DNA of 38,765 bases from a virus: IMG/VR virus record IMGVR_UViG_3300042988_002205, positions 1 to 38,765 of that record, one strand, 5' to 3'. The notes beneath the pieces are model-generated. The model was given only the letters and a program-made list of their open reading frames with translations. It did no database searches and was not told the origin of the DNA. The position numbers were made by a program, and so were the translations under genes. Within the stretch, counting starts at the first letter, position 1. Each line of letters starts with the position of its first letter. Positions 21,255 through 30,297 of this stretch are shown here, in pieces.

Positions 21255-21565
21255 GTATGGCGAAGCGTACGCATTCGCGGCGGGTCTGTAGCAAGATCCG
21301 GCTTGCGACGCTGGCGCGAATGCGCGAGGCGAAGGCGCGGCGACGGGAGGCGCGGATCGCAGCGGGCTGGACACCGGAGCCGAAGTTCGCGCGGTGGTTC
21401 CCAATGGAAATCGGGTTTCGCGACCGGAGCAGCGGCGAGGTCGCATGGACGGAGTTGCGGAGCGTCCGGCAGGCGGCCCGGCTGTCGAGCCGGATGCTGC
21501 GGGAGTGGTCCGCGACGCCGGCGCAGTGGCGCCGCAGGGGCGCGGCAGAGAGCGCGCACAAATAG
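21251..21565 (+). CDS. Hypothetical basic protein after the array
   Basis: 104 residues, rich in Arg and Ala (RLATLARMREAKARRREARIAAGW), then EVAWTELRSVRQAARLSSRMLREW, which could be a helix-turn-helix. It overlaps the methyltransferase stop by 4 bases (ATGA). It may be the start of the phage backbone after the array, or part of the last cassette. No family recognised. Confidence 0.45.
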   Translation: MSMAKRTHSRRVCSKIRLATLARMREAKARRREARIAAGWTPEPKFARWFPMEIGFRDRSSGEVAWTELRSVRQAARLSSRMLREWSATPAQWRRRGAAESAHK

Positions 21566-21612
21566 GCCGCCGCGCCTTAACGGGATTCTGGGGCGGCTGG
21601 TAGCGTCTCCGC

Positions 21613-22638
21613 GTGACCCCTAATTCCGTCTCCCTCCGCACCACCGCCGGCCAGGCATCGCCGGCCAGGGGCGCGGACGCGCTGCCCGAGCGGCTCAAGC
21701 TGCTGGCCTGGGGTGCGAATGATTCCATCTACGGGACGATCACGCTGGACGCGGAATCAGTAGCGGCCTTTGCGGCGAAACAGCGCAGCATCGGGCGCGA
21801 ACGCATCGCCCTCGATTTCGAGCACAACACCGTCGAGGGGACGCCGGAATGGCAGAACTCTGAGGAGCCGCGGAAGATCGCCGCCCAGGGGACGCCGGTG
21901 CTCGTGCCGGGCGAGGGGCTGTTCCTGGAGAATCTGACCTGGACGGAAACCGGCCGCGCCTCGGCCAAGGACTTTGAGGATCTGAGCCCGGCCGTCTTCC
22001 TCGACGGCGAGGGGCGCGTGCTGGCGATCCACTCCGCCGCATTGACCCGCACCGGCGCCGTTCACGGCCTGACGGTGCAACCGCTGAGCAGCTCCCTCGC
22101 TCGCGAACTCACGACGCTTTCCGCCGGGATCCCGGCAACAACCACACCCACGAAATCTATGGACGAACCGAAACCGGCAGCGGCCCCCGATATGGCCGAC
22201 ATCATCAAGCGCATCGAGGCCCTCGAAGGGCTGATCAATTCGCTCAAGGCCCCGACCGACGCCGGGGAAATCAAGGCGCTTTCCGCCCAGGTGGCCGAAC
22301 TCGTGACCGCCCGCAAGGCTGCCGAGGCGACCACCGAGCAGACCCAGCGCGAGAACCTCATCGCCCAGGCGAGCCGCGAGGGGAAGGTGATCCCGCTCTC
22401 CGCCGCTGCTTTGGCTATCACGCCGCTCCTGGTGCTGACCGACCTGGTCGGGCAGCTCAAGCCCGGTGTGGTCCCGCTGAGCGCGACGGCCAAGCCCGCC
22501 GGCGCCCCGAGCACGTTCTCGGCTGCCGTCACGGACAAAATGAAAGCCGGCCTGTCGAAGGCGAAGGCGGTCGCGGTCTGCGTGGCCGAGATGCCGGATG
22601 CCTACAAGGACTGGCTCAAAAACGACGGCAAAATCTAA
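21613..22638 (+). CDS. Prohead protease with C-terminal scaffold (Mu gpI/Z-like)
   Basis: 341 residues (Mu I is 361). The N-terminal protease half has the U35-type pattern: LKLLAWGAND, RIALDFEHNTVEGTPEW (His and Glu near residue 75), G.P.LVPGEGLF.ENLTWT, and a final DLSPAVFLD.EGRVLAIHSAALTRTGAVHGL with the conserved S/H. The C-terminal half is a coiled-coil scaffold ending AMPDAYKDWLK-like (EMPDAYKDWLKNDGK). GTG start. An in-frame ATG at 22159 probably gives a separate scaffold, as Mu Z does within I. Confidence 0.85.
   Translation: MTPNSVSLRTTAGQASPARGADALPERLKLLAWGANDSIYGTITLDAESVAAFAAKQRSIGRERIALDFEHNTVEGTPEWQNSEEPRKIAAQGTPVLVPGEGLFLENLTWTETGRASAKDFEDLSPAVFLDGEGRVLAIHSAALTRTGAVHGLTVQPLSSSLARELTTLSAGIPATTTPTKSMDEPKPAAAPDMADIIKRIEALEGLINSLKAPTDAGEIKALSAQVAELVTARKAAEATTEQTQRENLIAQASREGKVIPLSAAALAITPLLVLTDLVGQLKPGVVPLSATAKPAGAPSTFSAAVTDKMKAGLSKAKAVAVCVAEMPDAYKDWLKNDGKI
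22159..22638 (+). CDS. Probable internal scaffold protein (Z-like), nested in the protease gene
   Basis: An in-frame ATG at the protease-scaffold junction gives a 159-residue protein starting MDEPKPAAAPDMADIIKRIEAL with a coiled coil. In Mu the scaffold is made from an internal start in I. The sequence shows only that the start is possible. Confidence 0.5.
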   Translation: MDEPKPAAAPDMADIIKRIEALEGLINSLKAPTDAGEIKALSAQVAELVTARKAAEATTEQTQRENLIAQASREGKVIPLSAAALAITPLLVLTDLVGQLKPGVVPLSATAKPAGAPSTFSAAVTDKMKAGLSKAKAVAVCVAEMPDAYKDWLKNDGKI

Positions 22639-22679
22639 GCCGCTCACCCACAACCACCATTCTGATCTGAGTCAAATAT

Positions 22680-23378
22680 ATGGCTACCACTTCAACCAAT
22701 GAGTCCGGCTACCGGGCTTTCCAGGCGACCGCGGTCGCCCTTGAACAATTCGTCCGCGTCACTGTGGACAGCGCCGGCCTGATCTCCGTCGCCGGCGAAT
22801 CCGACCTCGGCGTCGGCGTCACCCAGGAGGCGGTCGCCGCCTCCGGCTGGGGCACGGTCAAACTCTGGTCCGCGCCCGGCACGTTCCACGTCCAGGCTGG
22901 CGGCCCCGTCACCCGCGGCGCGCAACTCTACGCCGCGGCCAGTGGCGAGGTGGACGACAGCGGCACCTACAAGCTCCGCCTGGTCGCCCTCGAAGCCGCC
23001 GCCGCGCAGGGCGACGTGATCGAGGTCGCCGTCGTGCAGGACGCCACCTACGGCAGCGGCAACTACGTCAGCACCGACGTGGCCGCCCTGACGGCCACCG
23101 GCAGCGCCATCGGCAACGCCGCTCAAATCGTGGCCAAGGTCAGCTACGCCACCGGCGACGACACGGTCGGGGTCAAGCTGCCCAACGCCGTCGCGGGCTT
23201 GGTGTACGAGGTGTACAACCTCGCCGCCACGGCCGGGCTCAAGGTGTATCCCGCCGCCAACGATGACATCAACGACGGCACGACCAACGCCGCGGTGGTT
23301 CTAGAAGGCAAGACCCTCGGCCGGTTTGTTGCCCTCGATGGCGTCACCTGGGCCGCGCAGTTCACCGCGAACAGCTAA
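22680..23378 (+). CDS. Capsid decoration protein, DUF2190-like with extra C-terminal domain
   Basis: 232 residues. Residues 1-125 follow the DUF2190 decoration pattern (a beta-tulip: AVALEQFVRVTVDSAGLISVAGESDLGVGVTQEAV, then TVQ-like APGTFHVQAGGPVTRG, then VIEVAVV). Residues about 140-230 are a separate beta domain (VGVKLPNAVAGLVYEVYNLA, then GLKVYPAANDDINDG, then GVTWAAQF) found on many phage head surface proteins. It sits between scaffold and major capsid. It presumably binds capsid trimers and may display a surface domain. Confidence 0.75.
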   Translation: MATTSTNESGYRAFQATAVALEQFVRVTVDSAGLISVAGESDLGVGVTQEAVAASGWGTVKLWSAPGTFHVQAGGPVTRGAQLYAAASGEVDDSGTYKLRLVALEAAAAQGDVIEVAVVQDATYGSGNYVSTDVAALTATGSAIGNAAQIVAKVSYATGDDTVGVKLPNAVAGLVYEVYNLAATAGLKVYPAANDDINDGTTNAAVVLEGKTLGRFVALDGVTWAAQFTANS

Positions 23379-23387
23379 CCAACTCCC

Positions 23388-23414
23388 GGCCAGGCGGGCT
23401 GGTCCCGCCCGGCC
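23388..23414 (+). other. Strong hairpin between decoration and major capsid genes
   Basis: GGCC-A-GGCGGG pairs with CCCGCC-C-GGCC around a 5-base loop, with no T-run after it. It probably protects or separates the very abundant messages rather than ending them. Confidence 0.5.
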
Positions 23415-23440
23415 ACTTTCCAACTTTTCCCAACTAAAAA

Positions 23441-24409
23441 ATGAGTTTTTCACCTACCTCTGGCGCTACCATCCGTAGCGACCTCAATGTGCTCGTGCAG
23501 GAAGCTGCGAGCGCGGACAAGTTCTTCATCGGCTTGCAGGCCATGCCGGACTTCGGCGTGGATGGCAAATCCGGCACCTATCCCAAGCTGCAGCTCGCCG
23601 CGGGCGGCCTGCTGGACAACATCGCCACCGAACGCACCAGCACGGGCACCTATGGCCGCGTGACCCGCCAGTGGACCACCGACACCTACGACACCATTGA
23701 CCGCGGCCTGGAGGAGCTGGTCGGCGACACCGACGCGGCTGATACGGCGCGGTTCTTCGACGCCGAGGCCACGGCCGCGAAGCTCTGCCTCCGCAACGTC
23801 ATGCTGGCGCACGAGGTCCGAGCCGCCACGGCGCTGATCAACGCCACCACGTTCGGCGCGGGCACCAACAGCGCTGTCGCGTACACCGAGGCCAACATCG
23901 CCACGATCTCCTTCGTGGCGGACGTGCTGGCCGCCATCGAACGCGTGCGCGACAACGGGCACAACCCCAACACGGTCATCCTGAACAGCACGGTTTACAA
24001 CCGCATCCGCCGGGCCACCCCGGTGACGGCCTTTGTGGCCGGCCAGGTGGGCAAGGGCGCGAGTGTCACGCAGTCCTCGCTCGCGCAGGCGTTCGCGGAC
24101 GAGGGCATCAGCCAGGTGCTCGTGGGCCGCGCCCGCTACAACAGCGCGAAGAAGGGCCAGACCTTTAGCGCGGCCAGCGTGTGGGGTGTCACTTACGTCT
24201 GGGTGGGCGTCTGCAATCCCAGCGCGGCCACCATGCAGGACGGCGGCGCCGGCTTCACGCTCCGCTGGAATGCCGAAGGCGGCATCTGGGTGAGCGAGTC
24301 CTACCGGGACGACAGCCGCCGGAGCAACGTGGTGCGCGTGCGCCAGAACACCGCGGAGAAGGTGGTGGACTCCACCGCCGGCACGCTGATCACCACGCAG
24401 TACGCCTGA
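23441..24409 (+). CDS. Major capsid protein (Mu gpT-like position)
   Basis: 322 residues, close to Mu T (305). It follows protease/scaffold and decoration genes and is followed by a strong terminator, as expected for the most abundant virion protein. Motifs consistent with an HK97-type capsid: the N-terminal helix ATIRSDLNVLVQEA, an E-loop-like GTYPKLQLAAGGLLDNIATER, a long spine helix AATAAKLCLRNVMLAHEVR, PNTVILNSTVYNRIRR, and a final P-domain strand set ending WVSESYRDDSRRSNVVRVRQ. Codon use is more C-rich at third positions than in neighbours, in line with high expression. Confidence 0.85.
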   Translation: MSFSPTSGATIRSDLNVLVQEAASADKFFIGLQAMPDFGVDGKSGTYPKLQLAAGGLLDNIATERTSTGTYGRVTRQWTTDTYDTIDRGLEELVGDTDAADTARFFDAEATAAKLCLRNVMLAHEVRAATALINATTFGAGTNSAVAYTEANIATISFVADVLAAIERVRDNGHNPNTVILNSTVYNRIRRATPVTAFVAGQVGKGASVTQSSLAQAFADEGISQVLVGRARYNSAKKGQTFSAASVWGVTYVWVGVCNPSAATMQDGGAGFTLRWNAEGGIWVSESYRDDSRRSNVVRVRQNTAEKVVDSTAGTLITTQYA

Positions 24410-24423
24410 CCCTGACCTTTCAC

Positions 24424-24456
24424 GGGCGCGGCGGGTCACTCCGCCGCGCCCTTTTT
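24424..24456 (+). terminator. Strong rho-independent terminator after the major capsid gene
   Basis: An 11-bp perfect stem GGGCGCGGCGG / CCGCCGCGCCC, loop of six, then TTTTT. It ends only 4 bases before the next ATG, so downstream genes depend on read-through or another promoter. Confidence 0.9.
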
Positions 24457-24460
24457 CACA

Positions 24461-25213
24461 ATGGCAACGAACCTACCACCTGACATCCAGGTCGCATTGA
24501 TCTCCTACAAGGGGGTGCATGAGCAGACGCTGCTCATGTATATGGGCCTGGTCGAAGCGTTCCTCCGCCGCGGCGGAGGTAATATAGTACCCATCTGGAA
24601 CGATGCGCTGATCTGCCGGTCGCGCTCGCGCGTCGTCTCCGGCCTGCTGCCTGATCTCATTGGCGCGGGCGACCAGCGCGGCGGCGATGTGATGGTGTTT
24701 CTGGACCATGACGTCGAGGTCAGCCCCGAGGACGTTTTGAAGCTGGGGGAAATGGCGGTCGAACAGGACGCGATTATCGGCATCCCTTACGCCCTGCGGG
24801 ATCCGTTGCGGCGGCGATGGGCCGGGCGCATCGAAGGCGGCAAGATGCCGTGCGTGGGGCAGGACGTGGTGATTGACGCGCACCTGATCCCGACGCTTAT
24901 GGCCGTGCCCGCTCGGGCGCTGCGGCAGATTTGGGGCGCGTGCTCGATCAGTCGCGACCCGGCGCTGAAGGTCACGCGGTGCAAGGACAACGCGGTGCCA
25001 GGCTGGACGCATTTCGTGGATTTCTTCCGGCCCATGCCGGTGCAAAGCCCGGAGGGGGATTGGGAATATCTGAGCGAGGAATGGGCCTTCTGCCATCGGG
25101 CTCGGGCGGCCGGCGTCCCGGTCAGGCTGTGGCTGAAGCCGACGGTAAGGCACCACGGAAGCTACCCCTACACGATGCCCGAGGTGCCACCCGCAACGGA
25201 GGCAAAGCCGTGA
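24461..25213 (+). CDS. GT-A type glycosyltransferase in the head module
   Basis: 250 residues. The N-terminal half reads like a GT2/GT-A nucleotide-sugar fold: VALISYKGVHEQT, an RSRVVSGLLPDLI helix, then VMVFLDHDVEVSP with the D-x-D metal motif (about residues 81-85). The C-terminal YLSEEWAFCHRARAAGVPVRLWLKP.VRHHGSY is the usual acceptor-side ending of phage-borne glycosyltransferases (S-E-E-W/D-x-x-F). It could modify capsid or fibre proteins, or the host surface. There is no room for a ribosome-binding site after the terminator, so its start or regulation is unusual. Confidence 0.7.
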   Translation: MATNLPPDIQVALISYKGVHEQTLLMYMGLVEAFLRRGGGNIVPIWNDALICRSRSRVVSGLLPDLIGAGDQRGGDVMVFLDHDVEVSPEDVLKLGEMAVEQDAIIGIPYALRDPLRRRWAGRIEGGKMPCVGQDVVIDAHLIPTLMAVPARALRQIWGACSISRDPALKVTRCKDNAVPGWTHFVDFFRPMPVQSPEGDWEYLSEEWAFCHRARAAGVPVRLWLKPTVRHHGSYPYTMPEVPPATEAKP

Positions 25214-25260
25214 AGCCGAATTCTCGAAACCATTTGCTGCGCGCGAGGGTAGGTCTTCTC

Positions 25261-25287
25261 CCCAGGACCGTTGCCCCTGGGTCTTTT
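25261..25287 (+). terminator. Rho-independent terminator after the glycosyltransferase
   Basis: Stem CCCAGG / CCTGGG around a 9-base loop, then TCTTTT. Together with the 24424 terminator it isolates the glycosyltransferase as its own unit. Confidence 0.75.
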
Positions 25288-25315
25288 ACCGCTCCGCGCG
25301 CAGTTCCTTTCTGAC

Positions 25316-25693
25316 ATGACTCCCGACGACCTCCAACTCACTCCCCGGCTGCAGGAGCAACTGCAGGGCGGGCTGGCGTCCGCGGGGATCCCGAACGGGC
25401 TGGAGCAGTGCATCACCGAATGCGCGGCCACCGTCGCCCGCTACGTCGTGGGACACACGTTCACGGCGACGGAGACGGATGGCTGGACGCGGACGCTGGC
25501 CGTCCACATGGCGTTCGTGCGGGCGCACTTCGGCGTGCCGAAGGAAAAGGCGGACGCGGCGGAGGCGGTGATGACGGAACTCCGGGCGATCCGGGACGGT
25601 AAATTCCGGCTGGCTGAATCCACGGAATCCCCGGCCCGGCTGCCGGGCGCGGCCGTGACGGAGGACTCTGATCTGGACGGGGCTTTGCGATGA
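25316..25693 (+). CDS. Head-tail connector protein, Mu gp36-like (DUF1320 type)
   Basis: 125 residues, mainly helical, starting MTPDDLQLTPRLQEQLQGG, with a helical segment CITECAATVARYVVGHTFT and then WTRTLAVHMAFVRAHFGVP. Length, helical pattern and position right after the head genes match the DUF1320 connector or gp6-like family. An earlier frame start at 25271 is disfavoured because it would run through the terminator. ATGA overlap with the next gene. Confidence 0.65.
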   Translation: MTPDDLQLTPRLQEQLQGGLASAGIPNGLEQCITECAATVARYVVGHTFTATETDGWTRTLAVHMAFVRAHFGVPKEKADAAEAVMTELRAIRDGKFRLAESTESPARLPGAAVTEDSDLDGALR

Positions 25694-26157
25694 CGATCCG
25701 CGAACAAATCGAGGCGTTGCAGGCGGGCCTGGCCGATTGGGTCACGGCCTACAACGTCCAGCTTTCCGTGGCGGCCTCGTCGGCGGATTTGCAGGCGTCG
25801 CTGGCGTCGGACCCGACGGGGCTCCAGGGGGCGCTGCTGTTCATCTCCGAGCGGCAGGACGAGGCGGGCGCGGACGCGGGTGTGGTGTGGCGATCCTTCC
25901 GGCTGGCGATCGCGCGGGGGCACGGGTGGACGGGCATCCGCAGCGAGAACCTCACGACGGAATCGCACGTGGGCGCGGCGTTGCTGGACGTGATCGAGGA
26001 CGCGCGGACGGCGCTGCTGAACGTGGATTTCGGGCTGGGCTACGAATACAAGCCGAGGTTGCAGGACGTGAGCATGGAGGACACCGGGGACGCGCCGGTG
26101 GACCTGTGGGTGGTGGAGATTTTGTGCGGGTCGAAACTGATTTACCCCGAAGCATGA
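25690..26157 (+). CDS. Probable tail-terminator or head-tail joining protein (Mu gp37-like position)
   Basis: 155 residues. It opens MTIREQIEALQAGLADWV, then an alpha/beta body, and ends YEYKPRLQDVSMEDTGDAPVDLWVVEILCGSKLIY. The final strand is typical of tail terminator proteins that cap the tail tube. Context (after DUF1320) fits Mu gp37 (DUF1834-like). Coupled by ATGA to the fibre gene that follows, which is unusual, since in Mu the tail sheath or tube comes next. Confidence 0.6.
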   Translation: MTIREQIEALQAGLADWVTAYNVQLSVAASSADLQASLASDPTGLQGALLFISERQDEAGADAGVVWRSFRLAIARGHGWTGIRSENLTTESHVGAALLDVIEDARTALLNVDFGLGYEYKPRLQDVSMEDTGDAPVDLWVVEILCGSKLIYPEA

Positions 26158-29100
26158 GGAACCGAATCACATGGCTGGTGGTGTGGGTGTGCCTGGTGCT
26201 GCTGGCGCCGGCCGCGGACGTGATTGTGACGCCGACGGATTTCCAACTTTCCTCGGCAACGGGGCGGCGGGTGACGCTCACGCCCACGGGCTCGCGGACG
26301 GATGGCTCGGTGATCACGACCATCGAGCCGCGGAGCCTGACGGTGACGAATGCAAGCGTGACCTTCAGCAACACCTTCGCGGGCACCTACAAACTGGACA
26401 TCTCGGGCGCGCCGCCGACGGCGCTGCGCATCCTGGTGCCGGATACCAACGGTGCGGTGAATGCGGCGACGGTGCTGGTGACGGCGACGAATGCGACAGA
26501 GGATGCCGCCGGCGCGGCGTGGAGCGCAGCGGCCAGCGACGCGCGATTCCAGATGGCGGCTGCCAACCTGACCAATTGGGCCGCACTCTCCACGAATGTG
26601 ATCGTGAGCGGCGGTCTGTCCTACATCCCGCAGGCCGGCTCGGCCAACCTCACCAACTGGTCCGCGCTACCCACCAACGCACTCGGCTCCGGCGGCGTAG
26701 CCATCGCAGCGGGCACGAACATGGTCGCCTCCACCAATGCCGGAGTGGTCACGCTGGGGACGCCATACGGCTGGGGTTATCAAGGCGCGAACACATGGAT
26801 TTGGTACGGACCGGAGACGAATGAAATCCTTGAGACCCGGCCAGCCGGCCCCCTGACTGGTCCAGTGCTCTACTTCAACCCGCTGCACATTTACGAGGCC
26901 ATTTCCTTCCAGGCGAAGGACTGGGGCGGAGTGGGCTACAAGCCCCGCATCACGTTGCAGATCGCCACGAACACGTGGCGCTTCTACGAGAAGCACCTGG
27001 AGGACGACCTTGGCAACCACCTGCTGCGCTACGAGACCAATAAAAACATGTGGCTGGGTGAGACCAACAGCACCGGGACCATCACCGCGCAAGGCACGCT
27101 GGCCACCACGGTCGGCGTGAAATCCCCGGCGCTTGAATTGCAGGAGTCAGGAGTGACCAAGATGAAGCTGACCAGCGCAGGCGATACGCTGACCATCGAG
27201 GACGGCGACGGCAATTACGTCGCGCTGGCAAACACCAACTCCTGGCAAAGCATCGTAAACTTTGCAGCACCGCTGGTTGTGGCTGACACATTTTCCGGCA
27301 GCGGAAGCGGTCTGACAAACCTCAGCATTCCGGGCCTTCCGACCGGCACCCCGGTTGAAACCCCAGCCGGATTCACCTTTCCGGTCAGCGTCATGGTATC
27401 GAACTGGTATGGGTTCTACGTCCCGTCCATTTCCGCGCTGGACTACCGGGACGCGGCGCGGGCGCAGACGTTTTTCATGTCCACGACCGGCAGCGACGCG
27501 GCCGACGGACTGACCGTTTCGACGCCGAAGGCAACGCTATCTAACGTAGTTGCGACGGCGACGGCGAGCTTCCGGGTCTATATCGCGGCGGGTGCTTACG
27601 CGACGGTGCCAGCGTCGGAGACTAACCTAGTGACCATCACCACAAACGCGACGCTGCTGTGCACGAATGGCTTTGCGACGCTTGGTCCGATTGAATCTAC
27701 AAACTCGCTGCACGTTGAGAACTGCACGTTCATCAGCGGAATTCGCAACGCGCTTCGCTGGACGAACGCCGACGCGGACGCCCGCCTGTCGGTCTATCGC
27801 TGCACGTTCGGGCCGTCAACGGAGGATGGGTTTGCGGTGTTGGCCGATGCTGGACTTGTCGTAGCGGAGGAAAGCATGGCAAGTAGCAACCGACTGGACG
27901 GTTTCAACTACCACAAGTCCGGCGCCAGCACGTTAGCTGGTGCGATTGAAATTCGATGCGTTGGGATGCGCAACGGCACGACCGGAGGCACTGCGAATAA
28001 CGGCAGCACAATTCACGATGGGTTCAGGATCATTCGCGTCAACGGGCAGTATTTTGAGAATGAAAACCGCAACATTCACGACATCGGCGCCGGAGGGATG
28101 TCATGGAATCTGGGCTGCGTAGCAGGCGCGTCGCTGTTGCCGGGTGCGGATTCTGACGTTGGGTTCGCGGTTGGCGTCGGGGCCGACAACACCATGATGT
28201 GGTTGCAGGACTGCGGAGTGGTTGGAGGTTCGGTGCGGACCTACAACTACGGGGACGGCAGCGCAACGCTGACCGACTGGCTTCCGCGCGCTCCTGGCCT
28301 GACGCTGTTTCCGAACGTCGCGCAACTGACGGTGAGCAGCAACGTGACGCTGGGCACTATGAGCCTGCTGGCGGCGGACACCTACACCTCAATGCAGGCG
28401 GAGGTATATCGCACGCGGTTGGGTTATCGCGCCGGACAATCCACCGGAACCAGCAACAACGCTGTTCAGTTGGGCGGCTACGCAGGACAAAATTCCACAA
28501 CCGCAATCGGCGCCGTTCAGGTCGGTGCGCTGGCCGGTCAGTATTCAAGCACGGCAAACAGTGCCGTGCAGGTGGGTTACGAGGCCGGCATCCGATCCAC
28601 TACCGCAACCGGAGCCGTGCAGGTTGGGCAGCGTGCCGGGCAATACCAGACCGCGGGAACATACGCGGTGGCTGTCGGCTTTGAGGCTGCGGCGCAGGCG
28701 AGCAATTCCACCTACTCCGTGAATGTGGGCTACCGCGCAGGGCTGGATGCAACACCTACAACTGGCAGCGTGTTCATCGGAGCGAACGCAGACGGGCCTT
28801 CCAACGCGACGGCAACCAACGCCATTGCGATTGGCCACAACGCGGCGGTCACCAACAACAACCAGACCGTCATTGGCAACGCAAACACAACCCAGACCGT
28901 GATGCATGGTGTCGTGACGGGAAACGGCAGCGGGCTGACCGGACTACTCGCAAGCGATGGCTACGGGGTAGCGTCCAGCAATTGGGTGCTCGGCCAGATT
29001 GCCAGCATCGGGACGCACATTTACAGCTCCGGCGTGACGAATCCGGCTGCGCTGTGGGATGGCGCCGCGAACAAGACCAACATCTTTTACGGCAGCAACT

Positions 29101-30293
29101 CTCCAATCGCGACGGCGACGACGAACACCATTCCGACGATGCCGGCCAACAGCTACATCCGGCATGTGAAATCCTCCGTGGAATTTTCGCGCATCGCCGG
29201 CGGGCCGGTGACAGTGAAGGCGTATCTGGCAAAGGACGTTGCGCGAACCGTCAGCGTAGCGCCGGAGTTTTATTTCCTGCTGGGCGGAACGAACCTGGTA
29301 GAGATTGCCGCAGGACTTCCGCAGGCAGTGGCGAGCACAACCCCGACGCTGATGGAGTGGAGCGTATCAATCACCGAAACCAACCTGCCGGCGGCATCGT
29401 CGCTGGTCTGGGCGTGGAAAGTCAGCAGTTCAAGCGGAAGCGGGAATCTGTATTTCGTTTCCGGCGGGGCCTATGACGCGCACACCGCGCTGGTGCAGGA
29501 CCTCGGGACGGCGCAGCTTTCGGCGGAACAGATCACGAGCGGCACGCTTTCGCCCGCTAGGATGGCCACAAACGCCGCGAGCGACGGGCAGATGCTCTAT
29601 GCGACCAGCGCGACAACGGCAACCTGGGATCATGCTCCTAGCGGCACGGTCAATCTGGCAATCTCAAATGCCTACAACGGGAGCTTTGAGGGTAACGGCA
29701 ACGCGCTCACCAACCTGCCAAGCCCGAGCAACGTCACGAACGCCATCGTTTATGCCGGCGCAACGGCTGTTCTGTCGGTGAACAACGATACCCCCGGCGT
29801 AGTGAGCGGGCAGGGTAGCTGGCAACTCGCACAGGTAACGGCAACGAATTTCGTTGGGAACGCTGGAAACCTCACCAACATCCCAGCCGGAAACCTCGCC
29901 AGCGGGACGAACGCGGCGAACGTGGGTTTTGGGTCCGTTTCTGGGGATGGCACCGGGCTTACGAACCTCTTTCCGGTCAACTTCAATCGCACTGCCAGCG
30001 CGTCATTCGCCCCGGTCAGCCTTGCTGCGATGGGCACAAACATCTGGCTTACGGCCACAAACGGACCAGTTCAGAAATACACTCTCACGAACTCGACGTG
30101 GTTCACCGTGCTGGACAGCAACACCAACAACATCGAGACGATCCGCCTCGAACTCACCGGCTCAAATTACGTCTCGTTCGCAACCACATACCTGAGCAAC
30201 GCGGTTGTCTGTTACCCGACGAACGGCATCACCGTTTTGCTGTTTGATCGTTCTGCCGGGACAAATCTTTGGTGGGCTTCACGTCTCCGCTAA
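26154..30293 (+). CDS. Very large fibre or surface protein with signal-like N-terminus
   Basis: 1379 residues from the ATG overlapping the previous stop. A hydrophobic N-terminus (WLVVWVCLVLLAPAADV) looks like a signal peptide. Residues about 430-715 resemble a right-handed beta-helix (MSTTGSDAADGLTVSTPKATLSN...). Residues about 759-915 carry YadA/Hia-type head repeats (NAVQLGGYAGQ, GAVQVGALAGQ, SAVQVGYEAG, GAVQVGQRAG, IAIGHNA), indicating a trimer. Five G-x-G-x-x-L-T-N-L-like motifs mark junctions. Likely a receptor-binding tail fibre. A secretion signal on a virion protein is odd. Confidence 0.7.
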   Translation: MRNRITWLVVWVCLVLLAPAADVIVTPTDFQLSSATGRRVTLTPTGSRTDGSVITTIEPRSLTVTNASVTFSNTFAGTYKLDISGAPPTALRILVPDTNGAVNAATVLVTATNATEDAAGAAWSAAASDARFQMAAANLTNWAALSTNVIVSGGLSYIPQAGSANLTNWSALPTNALGSGGVAIAAGTNMVASTNAGVVTLGTPYGWGYQGANTWIWYGPETNEILETRPAGPLTGPVLYFNPLHIYEAISFQAKDWGGVGYKPRITLQIATNTWRFYEKHLEDDLGNHLLRYETNKNMWLGETNSTGTITAQGTLATTVGVKSPALELQESGVTKMKLTSAGDTLTIEDGDGNYVALANTNSWQSIVNFAAPLVVADTFSGSGSGLTNLSIPGLPTGTPVETPAGFTFPVSVMVSNWYGFYVPSISALDYRDAARAQTFFMSTTGSDAADGLTVSTPKATLSNVVATATASFRVYIAAGAYATVPASETNLVTITTNATLLCTNGFATLGPIESTNSLHVENCTFISGIRNALRWTNADADARLSVYRCTFGPSTEDGFAVLADAGLVVAEESMASSNRLDGFNYHKSGASTLAGAIEIRCVGMRNGTTGGTANNGSTIHDGFRIIRVNGQYFENENRNIHDIGAGGMSWNLGCVAGASLLPGADSDVGFAVGVGADNTMMWLQDCGVVGGSVRTYNYGDGSATLTDWLPRAPGLTLFPNVAQLTVSSNVTLGTMSLLAADTYTSMQAEVYRTRLGYRAGQSTGTSNNAVQLGGYAGQNSTTAIGAVQVGALAGQYSSTANSAVQVGYEAGIRSTTATGAVQVGQRAGQYQTAGTYAVAVGFEAAAQASNSTYSVNVGYRAGLDATPTTGSVFIGANADGPSNATATNAIAIGHNAAVTNNNQTVIGNANTTQTVMHGVVTGNGSGLTGLLASDGYGVASSNWVLGQIASIGTHIYSSGVTNPAALWDGAANKTNIFYGSNSPIATATTNTIPTMPANSYIRHVKSSVEFSRIAGGPVTVKAYLAKDVARTVSVAPEFYFLLGGTNLVEIAAGLPQAVASTTPTLMEWSVSITETNLPAASSLVWAWKVSSSSGSGNLYFVSGGAYDAHTALVQDLGTAQLSAEQITSGTLSPARMATNAASDGQMLYATSATTATWDHAPSGTVNLAISNAYNGSFEGNGNALTNLPSPSNVTNAIVYAGATAVLSVNNDTPGVVSGQGSWQLAQVTATNFVGNAGNLTNIPAGNLASGTNAANVGFGSVSGDGTGLTNLFPVNFNRTASASFAPVSLAAMGTNIWLTATNGPVQKYTLTNSTWFTVLDSNTNNIETIRLELTGSNYVSFATTYLSNAVVCYPTNGITVLLFDRSAGTNLWWASRLR

Positions 30294-30297
30294 TCCC

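Noticed and set aside
21242-21400. A seventh complete attC site
   Set aside because: Only the R'' box GGCTAAC is present. No inner arms and no GTT-type R' box follow within range.
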